Notes: generated by a model from the letters alone, not told the origin. A stretch of 30,658 nt of DNA from an uncultured Clostridium sp. (GCA_900541315.1 UQJF01000017.1:1-30658), one strand, 5' to 3'. Positions 1-7,933 are shown, counted from the first letter of the stretch. Translations and numbers: made by a program.

Positions 1-1277
1 ATGTGCTCTTGTGGAGTGATGATTTCAAAAGGTTTGTTGTCTCTTAGTATTGCAAATATCATGTTGCATACTTTATGTGAAACGGCTCCCATTGCTACGA
101 GCTTTGGTTTTGAATCACATTTCTGGAGATAGTATTCACGAAGAACTGGATTTTTAGCTTTTCCATTACGGGAAATACTGATACTTTGCAAGGATAATGT
201 GTGAATCACACGTCTGGCAATAGAAGAACCACGCTTAGACATTTGAACCTTGGTGCCTTCAAATTTGCCGGATTGTTTCACAGCAGGATCAAGACCAAAA
301 TAAGCGAAAAGCTGTTTTGGTTTTGAAAAAGCAGAAAAGTCACCAATTTCGCCCATGATGGTTGCAGCAGACAAGAAACCAGCACCTTTGAATGTTTCAA
401 TCAAATGAACCTGTTTGACAAATTTAGTATCTTCATTTGAATCAACAAGCTTATGAAGCGATTCAAGAATATCGTTGATTTCTTCATCATATTTACGTAT
501 GAAGCTGATATAAAGACGGATACGCTTGATGTTGCTTTCTATGATGTAGCCAAACTGATTTGCATCAGTTGCCGCCTGAATGATGGCATTATACTTATTC
601 TGAGCATATGTAAGCCCAAAGCGAGCTGTTGATTTGATGAGATCAATAATCTCTTGCTTGTCTGCTTCAAGAAAAGCTGATGGAGAGGTATAAGTTTCTA
701 ACAATGTAAGAGAAGTGTTGATAGTAACCTTGGAAAAGATGCCAAGATACTGTGGAAACGCCATGCGTAATTCACCCTGAAGCTTATTCACATAGGCACT
801 GCGATTATCCATTAAATCGTAGTATTCACGGCATAGGTTACGGCAGTTTAGGGCAAGATCTGATGGCATAAGTGAAACCTTTAAATCCGGTTTCAAGCCA
901 ACCAAAGCAGCTTTTTTTGAATCAAAACGATCATTATGCACTTTTCGGATGTTGATGTTTGTGCTATTCTTAGTGATGATAGGATTAATAACGGAGCAGT
1001 TAAAACCCTTATCACGAAGATAGCAGAAGAGTGGGTAATGATAAATTCCCGTGGATTCGAGGAAAATGCGACTTTCCAAAGAATACAACTCTTCTGCTTC
1101 TTTTATTTTAGAAACAGCGGTTGTAAGGGAATCAATACTGTTATGCAGGATTTTGTAAGGTTTTCCTACGAATTGTTGGTTTGGAAGTGCGATAGACATC
1201 CATGAGAAGTCAGCACCGACATCAATACCAACAGAGATGAATAATTCATCAAGATTAAAAATAACTTTGTTTGACAT
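1..1277 (-). CDS. IS110-family transposase (DEDD recombinase), C-terminus cut by window edge
   Basis: The reverse strand is open from an ATG at 1277-1275 to the window edge (about 425 codons, no stop). This is close to the usual 400-430 residues of the family, so little is missing. A good ribosome site (AAAGGAG) lies about 11 bases upstream. The N-terminus carries a RuvC-like fold signature: GIDVGAD with Asp19, then FLESTGIYH with an acidic Glu, then NDRFDSKKA, which match the DEDD residues of IS110 enzymes. The C-terminal half has the IS116/IS110/IS902 signature: GAGFLSAATIMGEIGDF, then YFGLDPAVKQSG, then MSKRGSS. The Ser in the QSG context is a candidate nucleophile. IS110 enzymes insert DNA as RNA-guided serine/DEDD recombinases using a bridge RNA from the element's own non-coding end. 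The frame looks intact, so the element may be active. Family assignment is firm; subgroup is not determined. Confidence 0.93.
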   Translation of the reverse strand, partial: MSNKVIFNLDELFISVGIDVGADFSWMSIALPNQQFVGKPYKILHNSIDSLTTAVSKIKEAEELYSLESRIFLESTGIYHYPLFCYLRDKGFNCSVINPIITKNSTNINIRKVHNDRFDSKKAALVGLKPDLKVSLMPSDLALNCRNLCREYYDLMDNRSAYVNKLQGELRMAFPQYLGIFSKVTINTSLTLLETYTSPSAFLEADKQEIIDLIKSTARFGLTYAQNKYNAIIQAATDANQFGYIIESNIKRIRLYISFIRKYDEEINDILESLHKLVDSNEDTKFVKQVHLIETFKGAGFLSAATIMGEIGDFSAFSKPKQLFAYFGLDPAVKQSGKFEGTKVQMSKRGSSIARRVIHTLSLQSISISRNGKAKNPVLREYYLQKCDSKPKLVAMGAVSHKVCNMIFAILRDNKPFEIITPQEH

Positions 1278-1314
1278 GAGCGATAGCTCCTTTCTGATAG
1301 GAATCCATTTCCAA

Positions 1315-1521
1315 TCTGACAGGTACACAACCTAGCGTGTTATTCGGGTATGGTCTTCAGGCTCCCAACCAGCTAAAACATAAAACCCTGTCGAATGGAC
1401 TAATTGACTTTCTTGTAGGTATCAGTCACAGAAGTGACTTCCCAAGGAGTTGAACATTCTTTGTCCTATCCTAAGAGATAATACCTTATGTTTTATCTGG
1501 TGTCTATCAGGAACCGTCAGA
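1315..1521 (-). ncRNA. Structured RNA candidate in the IS110 5' flank (possible bridge RNA)
   Basis: Three nested inverted repeats are visible. The outer stem pairs TCTGACAGGT (1315-1324) with ACCGTCAGA (1513-1521), with one bulge. The middle stem pairs CCAGCTAAAACATAA (1369-1383) with 1486-1500, 14 of 15 bases. The inner hairpin is AGTCAC/GTGACT (1424-1439) with a 4-base loop. No credible ORF covers the area. Known IS110-group elements such as IS621 encode a roughly 180-nt bridge RNA in the non-coding end upstream of the recombinase, which matches this position. The strand is inferred from the transposase. Target-binding and donor-binding loops could not be assigned without the junction sequences. 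Confidence 0.45.
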
Positions 1522-1647
1522 CATGATAATTATTTGGATAACATCTGATGAAGGAAGAATCCCTTCTTCTGTTATCTGATTTATAGAAACTTATTAACCA
1601 AGTAGTCTTGATTGACTACACCATTATTATACTAGGATACAAGAGTA

Positions 1648-2244
1648 ATGGCAATAAAGAGATTTGGAGATTATGACAACACAAAAGCATATGGAGATAT
1701 TCCGGTCCTTCCAAAGGGCGGATATGTCCTGAAGATCATGGGAGCGGAGGTTTGTGAGAACCGGAACGGACAGTATATTAAGATCAGCTGTGATGTGGCA
1801 GAAGGGGAATACAAAGACTTTTTTACCAATGAGTATCACAACCAACAGCAGGAAGATAAGAAGTGGCACTGTAATTATCTTCTCAACGTTCCAAATGATG
1901 ATGGGACAGAGAAGGACGGCTGGACAAAGCGCCGCTTTAAAACCGTTACAGAAGCTCTGGAAAGTTCCAATACAGGGTACCACTTTGACTGGGATGAGAA
2001 GAAATTCAAGGGTAAGCTGATCGGCGGTCTTTTCAACGAAAGAGAGTACCAGAAGAATGACGGAAATGTAGGCAGGGCTATCAACCTGGCACAGCTGTGC
2101 AGCGTCGAGAAGGTGCGTTCTGGCAATTATAAACTTCCAGATGATAAACTGCTGGCTAACCGTCCAGGAACGGCTCCTGCGCCTTCTACAGACGATTTTA
2201 TGAGTATTCCGGACGGCTCTAATGAGGCACTTCCGTTTGATTGA
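1648..2244 (+). CDS. DUF669-like phage single-strand DNA-binding protein
   Basis: This 198-residue protein resembles the DUF669 family of phage recombination/replication modules. Its aromatic-rich N-terminal two thirds (DYDNTKAYGDIPVLPKGGY, later YQKNDGNVGRAINLAQLCSV) would form an OB-like core. The tail is low complexity and acidic and ends NEALPFD, much like the acidic tip (DIPF) by which SSB proteins recruit partners. A role in coating single-stranded DNA is therefore inferred. It is followed at once by an ERCC4-type nuclease, a replisome organiser and a helicase. The ATG at 1648 has only a weak ribosome site (AGGA about 10 bases upstream). The IS110 insertion ends just before it and may have replaced its native leader and any upstream partner, such as an ATPase gene that often precedes DUF669. 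Confidence 0.72.
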   Translation: MAIKRFGDYDNTKAYGDIPVLPKGGYVLKIMGAEVCENRNGQYIKISCDVAEGEYKDFFTNEYHNQQQEDKKWHCNYLLNVPNDDGTEKDGWTKRRFKTVTEALESSNTGYHFDWDEKKFKGKLIGGLFNEREYQKNDGNVGRAINLAQLCSVEKVRSGNYKLPDDKLLANRPGTAPAPSTDDFMSIPDGSNEALPFD

Positions 2245-2249
2245 TCACT

Positions 2250-2786
2250 ATGGATGTTTTTGAGAAGAAGAAAGTCCTGGACAGCTTTGAAATCCTGGTG
2301 GATACCCGTGAGCAGGACACGGAGAGGGCGCATAAACGCTATGCCTCTTTCGGTGTCCCTATCAGACGGGCTGCGCTAAATTATGGAGACTACACTTATA
2401 ATGCCACTCTTCCAGATGGAAAGCAGATCCATGATATTTCCCAGACGGTAATACCCGTGTGTGCAGTGGAGCGGAAGATGAACCTGGATGAGCTGGCAGA
2501 GTGCTACACACGGAGCCGGAAGCGGTTCCAGAATGAGTTTGAACGTGCCCGGGATCATGGGTGCCGGGTATATCTATTATGCGAAAACGCAAGCTGGGAG
2601 AATCTATTAAACGGAAAATACCGCAGCAGATTCCATGCAAATGCATTTGCTGCGTCTGTGACAGCATGGCTGGTCCGTTATAACGCAAACCTGATTTTCT
2701 GCAAGGAAGAGACATCAGGAAGGCTGATCCGGGAGATACTGTACAGGGACTTAAAGGAGCGATTGGAGAATGGAGAGTATGGTTAA
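2250..2786 (+). CDS. ERCC4-type structure-specific nuclease
   Basis: The ERCC4/XPF nuclease pattern is clear: ILVDTREQ near the start, then ALNYGDYTY, then CAVERKMNLDELAECYTRSRKRFQNEFERA. The Asp of VDTRE, the Asp of GDY and the ERK triad are the expected metal-binding and catalytic residues. There is no helicase or HhH domain, so this is the compact phage version (about 178 residues). Such proteins cut branched DNA during phage replication or recombination. The likely start is the ATG at 2250. A TTG at 2241 in the same frame overlaps the stop of the previous gene and would add three residues. Either way the gene is translationally coupled to the DUF669 gene, and its own end overlaps the next start. 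Confidence 0.87.
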   Translation: MDVFEKKKVLDSFEILVDTREQDTERAHKRYASFGVPIRRAALNYGDYTYNATLPDGKQIHDISQTVIPVCAVERKMNLDELAECYTRSRKRFQNEFERARDHGCRVYLLCENASWENLLNGKYRSRFHANAFAASVTAWLVRYNANLIFCKEETSGRLIREILYRDLKERLENGEYG

Positions 2787-3528
2787 TGGTGGCTGGGTGA
2801 AGCTTTACCGGGAATTAAAATCGAAGTCTATATGGCAGCTGTCTTCACCGGAACAGAAGGTTGTTCTTATAACCATTCTGCTGCTGGCTAATCATGAGGA
2901 AAATAAGTGGGAATGGAAAGATAATCAGTACGTCTGCAAGCCAGGGCAGCTGATCACTAGTCTTAATTCCCTGGTCAGGGAATGTGGTCAGGGTGTAACA
3001 ATTCAAAATGTGAGGACCGCATTGGAACGGTTTGAAAAGTTAGGTTTCCTGACCAACACTTCCACGAAGACAGGGCGCCTTATTACGATCGTAAACTGGG
3101 AGAAGTACCAGGGGAAGGAAACAGGGCCTGTTAAATTGTCAGAAAATAGCCAACAAAGCAAAAGTATTACAAAAGTGTTAAATCCTGAAAATCCAACAAG
3201 CGAACTAACAATGTTACCAACAAATGACAGTGGGGCAGAAAATGTTGTTAATACAGGAGTTTCCAGTAAAAACAGATGTGTTGCTGACAAGGAAGCTAAC
3301 AAAGAACCTAACAAAGCGCTAACAAAGAGCCAACAAACAGCTAACAAAGAACTAACAACTAACAAGAATGATAAAGAATATAAGAATGATAAAGAAATAA
3401 AGAAAGAGCCTGCGGCGCCTCTTTTTGACGGGGAGGATGACACAGAAGGGATCGATCTCTGGGGAGAAGATGATGACACAGTGATCCGTTCATGGGAGGA
3501 CTGGAAGAAGAGAAATGGGGATCTATGA
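2770..3528 (+). CDS. Phage replisome organiser, DnaD/winged-helix type
   Basis: The first 120 or so residues form a winged-helix pattern of phage replisome organisers: GGWVKLYRELKSKSIW, then a helical stretch, then LVRECGQGVTIQNVRTALERFEKLGFL and an ITIVNWEKYQ strand. Residues about 125-220 are a Lys/Asn/Thr/Ser-rich, presumably flexible linker with repeats such as ANKE, and the end is acidic (DGEDDTEGIDLWGEDDDT). The family binds the phage origin and brings in the helicase or its loader. The next gene is a primase-helicase, which fits. The start at 2770 has AGGAG about 10 bases upstream. The AAC-rich linker region is a possible iteron-like origin, but no clean repeat array was seen. Confidence 0.75.
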   Translation: MESMVNGGWVKLYRELKSKSIWQLSSPEQKVVLITILLLANHEENKWEWKDNQYVCKPGQLITSLNSLVRECGQGVTIQNVRTALERFEKLGFLTNTSTKTGRLITIVNWEKYQGKETGPVKLSENSQQSKSITKVLNPENPTSELTMLPTNDSGAENVVNTGVSSKNRCVADKEANKEPNKALTKSQQTANKELTTNKNDKEYKNDKEIKKEPAAPLFDGEDDTEGIDLWGEDDDTVIRSWEDWKKRNGDL

Positions 3529-5353
3529 ATTTAAAGCAGACGATGCATTCCGGTTCTCTCAGGAGATCGGAGGCAAGAGCAGACAGAAAGGCGATGAGCT
3601 TCAGTTTGAACAGTGCCCATACTGTTTTGGTGGAAAGAACAGGAAAGACCGTGGAACATTTTCAATCAATCTGCAGACCGGACAGTTTAAATGCTTAAGG
3701 GAAAGCTGTGGAGCCCATGGGAACATGATCACGCTTTCCAAGGATTTTAATGTTTCCCTTGGTACGGAAGTGGATGAGTACTACAGCAGCAAAAAGCAGT
3801 TCCGGAAGATCCACACCAGGAAACGGCCGGAAGCAAAACCGGCTGCGGTTGCCTACATGGAATCCAGGGGAATATCGGAGACTGTGACCAGACGGTATAA
3901 CATCACAGTGCGGAATGACAATGAAAAGATCTTGGTATTCCCGTTTTATGACGAGAATGAGATCCTGCACTTTGTAAAGTACCGCAATACCGGGTTCCGT
4001 AAGGGCATTGATAAAAACAAGGAATGGTGTGAAGCGGACTGCAAGCCGATCCTGTTTGGAATGAACCACTGCAACCTGGATAACCCGGTCCTGATTCTTA
4101 CGGAAGGCCAGATCGATTCTCTTTCCGTTGTGGAGGCTGGGATCGAGAATGCGGTGAGCGTTCCAACCGGAGCAAAAGGATTTACCTGGATCCCATACTG
4201 CTGGGACTTCCTGGCAAAGTTTAAGACCCTGGTCGTGTTTGGGGACTGCGAGAACGGACACATCACCTTGCTGGAAGAAATGCAGCAACGCTTCCAAGGG
4301 TGCGTGAAATGCGTCAGAATGGACGATTACCGGGGTTGCAAGGATGCAAACGAACTTCTTATGGCTTACGGAAAAGAAGCCGTCAGAATGGCTGTAGAGA
4401 ACGCACAGGCCATACCGGCAAAAAGGATAAAGCCACTGGAAGAAGTTAAACGGGTGGATCTGTCAAAGCTGGAAAAGCTCAGGAGCGGTATCGCATCCCT
4501 GGACAAGATCATCGGTGGGTTTTATTTAGGTCAGCTTATCCTGCTTACTGGAGAGCGCGGGGAAGGAAAATCTACCCTGGCATCCCAGTTTGGGACTTTT
4601 GCCATTGCAGCGGGATATACGACCTTCTTTTATTCCGGTGAGCTGATGGACTGGTACTTCCGTGCATGGTTTGATCTGCAGGTGGCTGGAAGGCAGCATA
4701 TAAACGCCCTGGTATCCAATTTCGGCTATACGTCCTACAGCATTGACGGAAACTGTATCCCGCAGATCGAACAGTGGTACAGGGGAAAGGCGTACATATA
4801 TGACAACGGGATCGTCCAGCAGGATGATGAAGAGGATGAGAGTCTTTTGAAGACAATGGAAAAGGCAGTTGTGCAGTATGGCTGCCGGGTGCTGTTCATA
4901 GACAATCTTATGACGGCGATCACAGATGATATTGCATCGGACCTGTACCGGCAGCAGACGAAGTTTGTTAAGGCACTGGCTCTTATGGCGAAGAAATATA
5001 ACGTGCTCATCTTCCTGATCGCGCATCCAAGGAAATCCACTGGAAACGAGTTCGGAAATGATGATGTGGCCGGAAGCAGCAATATCACAAACCTGGTGGA
5101 TGTGGTTCTTAAGTATTCCAGACCAAAGAAGACGGGAGAAGAAACTGCCAGCTGTGATCGTCTGCTGACCATACATAAAAACAGGCTGACAGGCAGGACA
5201 AGCAGGGACGGGATCCGGCTTTACTACCAGGAAGGTTCAAAGCGTATCTCAGAAAATCCAGAGACATTTGACTGGAACCTTGGCTGGGAAGGGATAACAA
5301 AAGTCCAGCCAGATGAGCAGATCCCGTTTGATGAGGTGATAAATTTTGAGTAG
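3515..5353 (+). CDS. Primase-helicase (zinc-binding/TOPRIM plus DnaB-like helicase)
   Basis: The 612-residue protein has the T7 gp4-like architecture. At about residues 30-75 there is a CHC2-type zinc module: CPYCFGG, then FKCLRESCGAHG. At about residues 185-250 a TOPRIM-like core shows LTEGQIDSLS with the conserved Glu and VVFGDCENGH with the Asp. From about residue 325 a RecA/DnaB-type helicase follows: GIASLDKIIGGF, Walker A GERGEGKST, Walker B RVLFIDN and LIFLIAHPRK. It should both prime and unwind the phage fork. The start ATG overlaps the previous gene by 14 bases, so the genes are coupled. Length and motif order agree with a complete, active protein. Confidence 0.9.
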   Translation: MGIYEFKADDAFRFSQEIGGKSRQKGDELQFEQCPYCFGGKNRKDRGTFSINLQTGQFKCLRESCGAHGNMITLSKDFNVSLGTEVDEYYSSKKQFRKIHTRKRPEAKPAAVAYMESRGISETVTRRYNITVRNDNEKILVFPFYDENEILHFVKYRNTGFRKGIDKNKEWCEADCKPILFGMNHCNLDNPVLILTEGQIDSLSVVEAGIENAVSVPTGAKGFTWIPYCWDFLAKFKTLVVFGDCENGHITLLEEMQQRFQGCVKCVRMDDYRGCKDANELLMAYGKEAVRMAVENAQAIPAKRIKPLEEVKRVDLSKLEKLRSGIASLDKIIGGFYLGQLILLTGERGEGKSTLASQFGTFAIAAGYTTFFYSGELMDWYFRAWFDLQVAGRQHINALVSNFGYTSYSIDGNCIPQIEQWYRGKAYIYDNGIVQQDDEEDESLLKTMEKAVVQYGCRVLFIDNLMTAITDDIASDLYRQQTKFVKALALMAKKYNVLIFLIAHPRKSTGNEFGNDDVAGSSNITNLVDVVLKYSRPKKTGEETASCDRLLTIHKNRLTGRTSRDGIRLYYQEGSKRISENPETFDWNLGWEGITKVQPDEQIPFDEVINFE

Positions 5354-5639
5354 CAAGCTGATAGATAAACCGCTGGAAAATGCGGAAGTAGCGGCCATTC
5401 TCGGCCAGGCGCAGAAGTTCTGGATCAAATGGCGGGACCAGGTGAAAGATAAACAGTTTGATGCCTGGGAAGATGTGATAAAAGATGCCGGTGCGATCCT
5501 GGAAAGCCATGGGACACGCCTGGTGCGGAAATGGGAGGGACCAGCACCGGCCATAGAAGAAGAATCTGTGGCAGCACCGATCGTCAACTGGTTTCTGGAT
5601 CAGTTGGAAGATAGAAACAGAGAGGCGGTTGGAAAATGA
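5346..5639 (+). CDS. Small phage protein of unknown function (97 aa)
   Basis: No family is recognised. The protein is mostly helical and acidic, with several Trp residues (FWIKWRDQV, WEDVIKDAG, VRKWEG, IVNWFLDQLED). It starts with TTG: GAGGTGA lies about 6 bases upstream, and the TTG overlaps the helicase stop, which makes this the most convincing start. The stop overlaps the next ATG. It sits in the replication operon between the helicase and a small zinc-binding protein, so an accessory role in replication is possible but not shown. Confidence 0.7.
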   Translation: MSSKLIDKPLENAEVAAILGQAQKFWIKWRDQVKDKQFDAWEDVIKDAGAILESHGTRLVRKWEGPAPAIEEESVAAPIVNWFLDQLEDRNREAVGK

Positions 5640-5818
5640 ATAACAGCAAGAAGATACCCGTCCCGGTCTGCTGCATCTGCCAGAAGGTGATCAATGGGGA
5701 TGCAGAGTGGATCAGGACAAAGAGAGGGACGGTGTTGTACATGCATAGAGAGTGTGTGAGAAAGGAAAGCAATGGAATCAGTACAGGAGCGGATGCAGCG
5801 GTTAGGAACGAAAAATAA
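5636..5818 (+). CDS. Small Cys-rich putative zinc-binding protein (60 aa)
   Basis: The N-terminal half has CCICQKVINGD and, after a short hairpin-like span, YMHRECVRK, giving a C-x2-C...H-x2-C arrangement that could hold one zinc ion. The C-terminal 20 residues overlap the start of the next gene in another frame. ATG overlaps the preceding stop (ATGA). Function is unknown; small single-zinc proteins like this are common in phage early operons. Confidence 0.6.
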   Translation: MNNSKKIPVPVCCICQKVINGDAEWIRTKRGTVLYMHRECVRKESNGISTGADAAVRNEK

Positions 5819-6983
5819 GATTGCTTGTTTTATCGCAAAAGAAAAAGAGTCGTATGAATTTAAAAGGCGATATGCAAGGATCCGTGCAGAAGAATTCGCT
5901 CGTGAGTGTGATGGGCGAGGTTTGAATTATCATGTATCAGTAGGTGGGTTGGACAGCATTGTCTTATTCCTATTCTTACATGGGGTGTGTGGCATTGATA
6001 CTCCTGGAGTCAGCGCATCGTCCTTGGAAGATAAATCTATTCAGAGAGTACATAAAGCACTTGGAATTATCAATGTTCCGCCGTTAAAGCGGAAAGATGG
6101 TAGCTTCTGGACAAAAGCAAAAGTAATACAGGAGTTTGGCTTTCCAGTCATATCAAAAGAAGTCGCTGCCAAAATAGAACTGTTGCAGAATCCGTCTGAA
6201 AAGAACAAAACAGTTCGCCATGCGATCATCACTGGTGAAACGGGAGCTTATGGCGGCTGGCAGAAAAACTCAAAGATGCAATTGAAAAAGCGCTGGTTAG
6301 AGCTGTTTGGCGGTTATGAAAATGAAACAGAGGGCTGCGACTTCCGGAAACCAGACTTTTTGGTATCCTCCAAGTGTTGTTATTACCTCAAAGAAAAAAA
6401 TTGTGATAACTGGGGAAAAGAACATAACAGCGTACCTTATCTGGGACTTATGGCATCAGAGGGTGGCAGACGTGCCAAGAGCCTGCGAATGAATGGATGC
6501 AATTACTTCGGTAAGTCAACTATCAGATCAGCGCCGTTTGCGATCTTCCATAGACAGGATATCTTGACCTTGGCATTGGAGATGGACCAGATGTGGAAGT
6601 CTGGACTGAAGGAAAGGTACCATGCAAGGCTTCTGGATGAAGGAAAGATTGCAGAGAGCTTCCAGATGCCAGACAGCATTATTCCGGAAATCTACGGATC
6701 CATCGAAAGAAAACCAGACGGAACACTGTATACCACAAAAGCTCAGCGGACAGGGTGCAGCATGTGCGGGTTTGGAATCCACATGGAGAAGCGGCCACAC
6801 CGGTTTGACATGCTGTATAAGAGCAATCCAAAGGAATGGGACTATCTAATGTTTCATCTTTGTAAAGATGCAGAAGGAAAAGAATACGGTTGGGCGAAAG
6901 TCCTGGATTATATCGGTGTCGGTTGGGACCCGACCACAATCGGTGGAAACTGTAAGGGCCAGATGAGCATTTTTGATATGTAA
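5772..6983 (+). CDS. PP-loop / PAPS-reductase-family phage protein
   Basis: The 403-residue protein belongs to the phosphoadenosine-phosphosulphate reductase-like family common in phages. Near residue 55 it has SVGGLDS, the PP-loop (S-x-G-G-x-D-S) that binds ATP pyrophosphate, here with Leu where Lys is usual. A C-terminal Cys cluster (GCSMCGFGIH at about 345-355) together with KCCYYLKEKNC at about 200-210 could hold a metal or Fe-S centre, as in DndC/PAPS-reductase relatives. The family activates substrates by adenylation, and in phages the substrate is usually unknown. Roles in sulphur chemistry or nucleic-acid modification are possible. The start has AAAGGAA a few bases upstream and overlaps the preceding ORF. 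Bases 5820-6500 are more AT-rich than the flanking genes, which suggests separate acquisition. Confidence 0.72.
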   Translation: MESVQERMQRLGTKNKIACFIAKEKESYEFKRRYARIRAEEFARECDGRGLNYHVSVGGLDSIVLFLFLHGVCGIDTPGVSASSLEDKSIQRVHKALGIINVPPLKRKDGSFWTKAKVIQEFGFPVISKEVAAKIELLQNPSEKNKTVRHAIITGETGAYGGWQKNSKMQLKKRWLELFGGYENETEGCDFRKPDFLVSSKCCYYLKEKNCDNWGKEHNSVPYLGLMASEGGRRAKSLRMNGCNYFGKSTIRSAPFAIFHRQDILTLALEMDQMWKSGLKERYHARLLDEGKIAESFQMPDSIIPEIYGSIERKPDGTLYTTKAQRTGCSMCGFGIHMEKRPHRFDMLYKSNPKEWDYLMFHLCKDAEGKEYGWAKVLDYIGVGWDPTTIGGNCKGQMSIFDM

Positions 6984-7007
6984 AATTAAGAATTTGGAGG
7001 TACAGAA

Positions 7008-7175
7008 ATGAAAATAGCATGTGAAAGATGCAACAAGGTTATGGATGTTTACTTTAGGGATAGATATGAAAAAATTAGAATGAAAGATGAGGATAAAGTG
7101 CTTTGTAAAGATTGCTATGAAAAGTTGAGCAGCTGGATGTATGAACTAGAAGAGGCGGCAGAGAAAATTGAGTGA
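7008..7175 (+). CDS. Small zinc-ribbon-like protein (55 aa)
   Basis: An ATG with an ideal GGAGG site 8 bases upstream opens a 55-residue frame. It contains CERC near the N-terminus and CKDC about 25 residues later, a C-x2-C...C-x2-C arrangement typical of a zinc ribbon. The rest is charged and ends in an amphipathic helix. No specific family is recognised. The DNA is AT-rich, like the following DUF262 fragment. A nucleic-acid or protein-binding role is likely but unproven. Confidence 0.68.
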   Translation: MKIACERCNKVMDVYFRDRYEKIRMKDEDKVLCKDCYEKLSSWMYELEEAAEKIE

Positions 7176-7281
7176 AATTGGAATACACATAGGAAACGCA
7201 GTTCCTGTTGAATTAGGAAGAGCTATAGGGATAAGCATCCAACAACATTTACAGGAGGTAAATGAAAATGCCGCGAACTAA
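7168..7281 (+). CDS. Possible 37-aa peptide overlapping both neighbours
   Basis: A frame beginning with TTG at 7168 overlaps the previous stop and runs to TAA at 7279-7281, inside the start of the next gene. It accounts for the stretch between the two. The translation (SEIGIHIGNAVPVEL, then ISIQQHLQEVNENAAN) has a protein-like composition, but there is no strong ribosome site. It may only be a spacer. Confidence 0.3.
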   Translation: MSEIGIHIGNAVPVELGRAIGISIQQHLQEVNENAAN

Positions 7282-7780
7282 AAAAGAACATATTATTTCT
7301 AAAGACGAAAAGCAGGCTGCTGATCTACAAATCAAGGAAATGCAGAAACAAATTGATTATGATACAAGAGACTTTACTATTGAACTTTTGATTACTAAGT
7401 TTGAAAAAAAGGATTTCTTTATTCCTCCTTATCAAAGAGATTTTGTATGGCAACCTAAAAATAAAACTTTGTTTTTGGAATCTGTCTTTCTTGGATTACC
7501 TATTCCATTTATGTTTTTTGCAGATTGTGATAACGGTAAACAAGAAGTAATTGACGGAGCTCAACGTATGCAAACACTTGTTGAGTTTTACAACAACCAA
7601 TTACAACTCAGTGGCTTAAAGAAACTGACAAAACTCAACGGTTTTTATTTTAAAGATTTATCTGACACTCAACAACGTAAATTCTTGAATAAGGCTTTAA
7701 GAATTATTATTTTAGAAGAAGATACTCCTACAGCAGCTAGACAAGATTTATTCTACAGAATCAATACAACTGAAATTTAG
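7268..7780 (+). CDS. Truncated DUF262 (GmrSD/ParB-like) protein
   Basis: The protein matches the N-terminal domain of DUF262 proteins: FFIPPYQRDFVWQ at about 55, then LESVFLGLPIP, then EVIDGAQRMQTLVEFY with the conserved DGxQR, and finally RQDLFYRINTTEI. It stops where family members normally continue past RINTGG into the rest of the domain and a C-terminal nuclease or DUF1524 domain. Only about 170 of 350 or more residues are present. Complete members include type IV restriction enzymes. A lone N-terminal half could be a remnant, a NTP-binding decoy or a dominant-negative anti-restriction protein; none is shown. The start was set at 7268 because GGAGG is 9 bases away, against 3 bases for the ATG at 7262. 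The codon use is AT-rich. Confidence 0.72.
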   Translation: MPRTKKEHIISKDEKQAADLQIKEMQKQIDYDTRDFTIELLITKFEKKDFFIPPYQRDFVWQPKNKTLFLESVFLGLPIPFMFFADCDNGKQEVIDGAQRMQTLVEFYNNQLQLSGLKKLTKLNGFYFKDLSDTQQRKFLNKALRIIILEEDTPTAARQDLFYRINTTEI

Positions 7781-7792
7781 AGGAGGTAGCCT

Positions 7793-7933
7793 ATGAATAA
7801 CAAACATGTAAAGCAGTATATCATCCAGAATATAAGCCACATAGAAGACAGCCTGTTCCTTCGCCAGATCTACACACTGGTAAAGCTGTACCTGGAAAGA
7901 AAAGACCAGAAGCATACCGGTAAAGCAGCGTAA
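7793..7933 (+). CDS. Small basic phage protein (46 aa)
   Basis: The ATG follows AGGAGG by 7 bases. The product is helical and basic (MNNKHVKQYIIQNISHIEDS, then FLRQIYTLVKLYLERKD) and resembles a short helical hairpin of the kind found in phage regulators. No family is named. Its stop TAA shares a base with the next ATG, so the two are coupled. Confidence 0.6.
   Translation: MNNKHVKQYIIQNISHIEDSLFLRQIYTLVKLYLERKDQKHTGKAA

Larger units (their letters stand above)
1..1640 (-). mobile_element. IS110-family insertion sequence, right boundary approximate
   Basis: The element comprises the transposase gene plus about 350 bases of non-coding DNA upstream of it, up to the first phage gene. IS110 elements usually lack terminal inverted repeats and target duplications, so the exact junction cannot be read here. 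It should lie between about 1525 and 1647, since the phage gene beginning at 1648 is intact. A 6-bp stem (GTAGTC/GACTAC, 1602-1619) lies close to the likely end. The other end is outside the window. Confidence 0.6.

Noticed and set aside
936..1205. Plus-strand 89-aa ORF at the IS element
   Set aside because: It lies fully antisense to the IS110 transposase, which has clear motifs.
1602..1640. Promoter for the replication operon (TTGATT...TATACT)
   Set aside because: The spacing between possible -35 and -10 boxes is only about 14 bases, so it does not make a reliable promoter.
3130..3400. Replication origin iterons in the organiser gene
   Set aside because: The AACAAAG/CTAAC-like repeats follow from the Asn/Lys codons and are irregular in spacing; no clean array was seen.
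3003..3479. Minus-strand 158-aa Ser/Leu-rich ORF
   Set aside because: It is the shadow of the Lys/Asn-rich linker of the replisome organiser and has no start signals.
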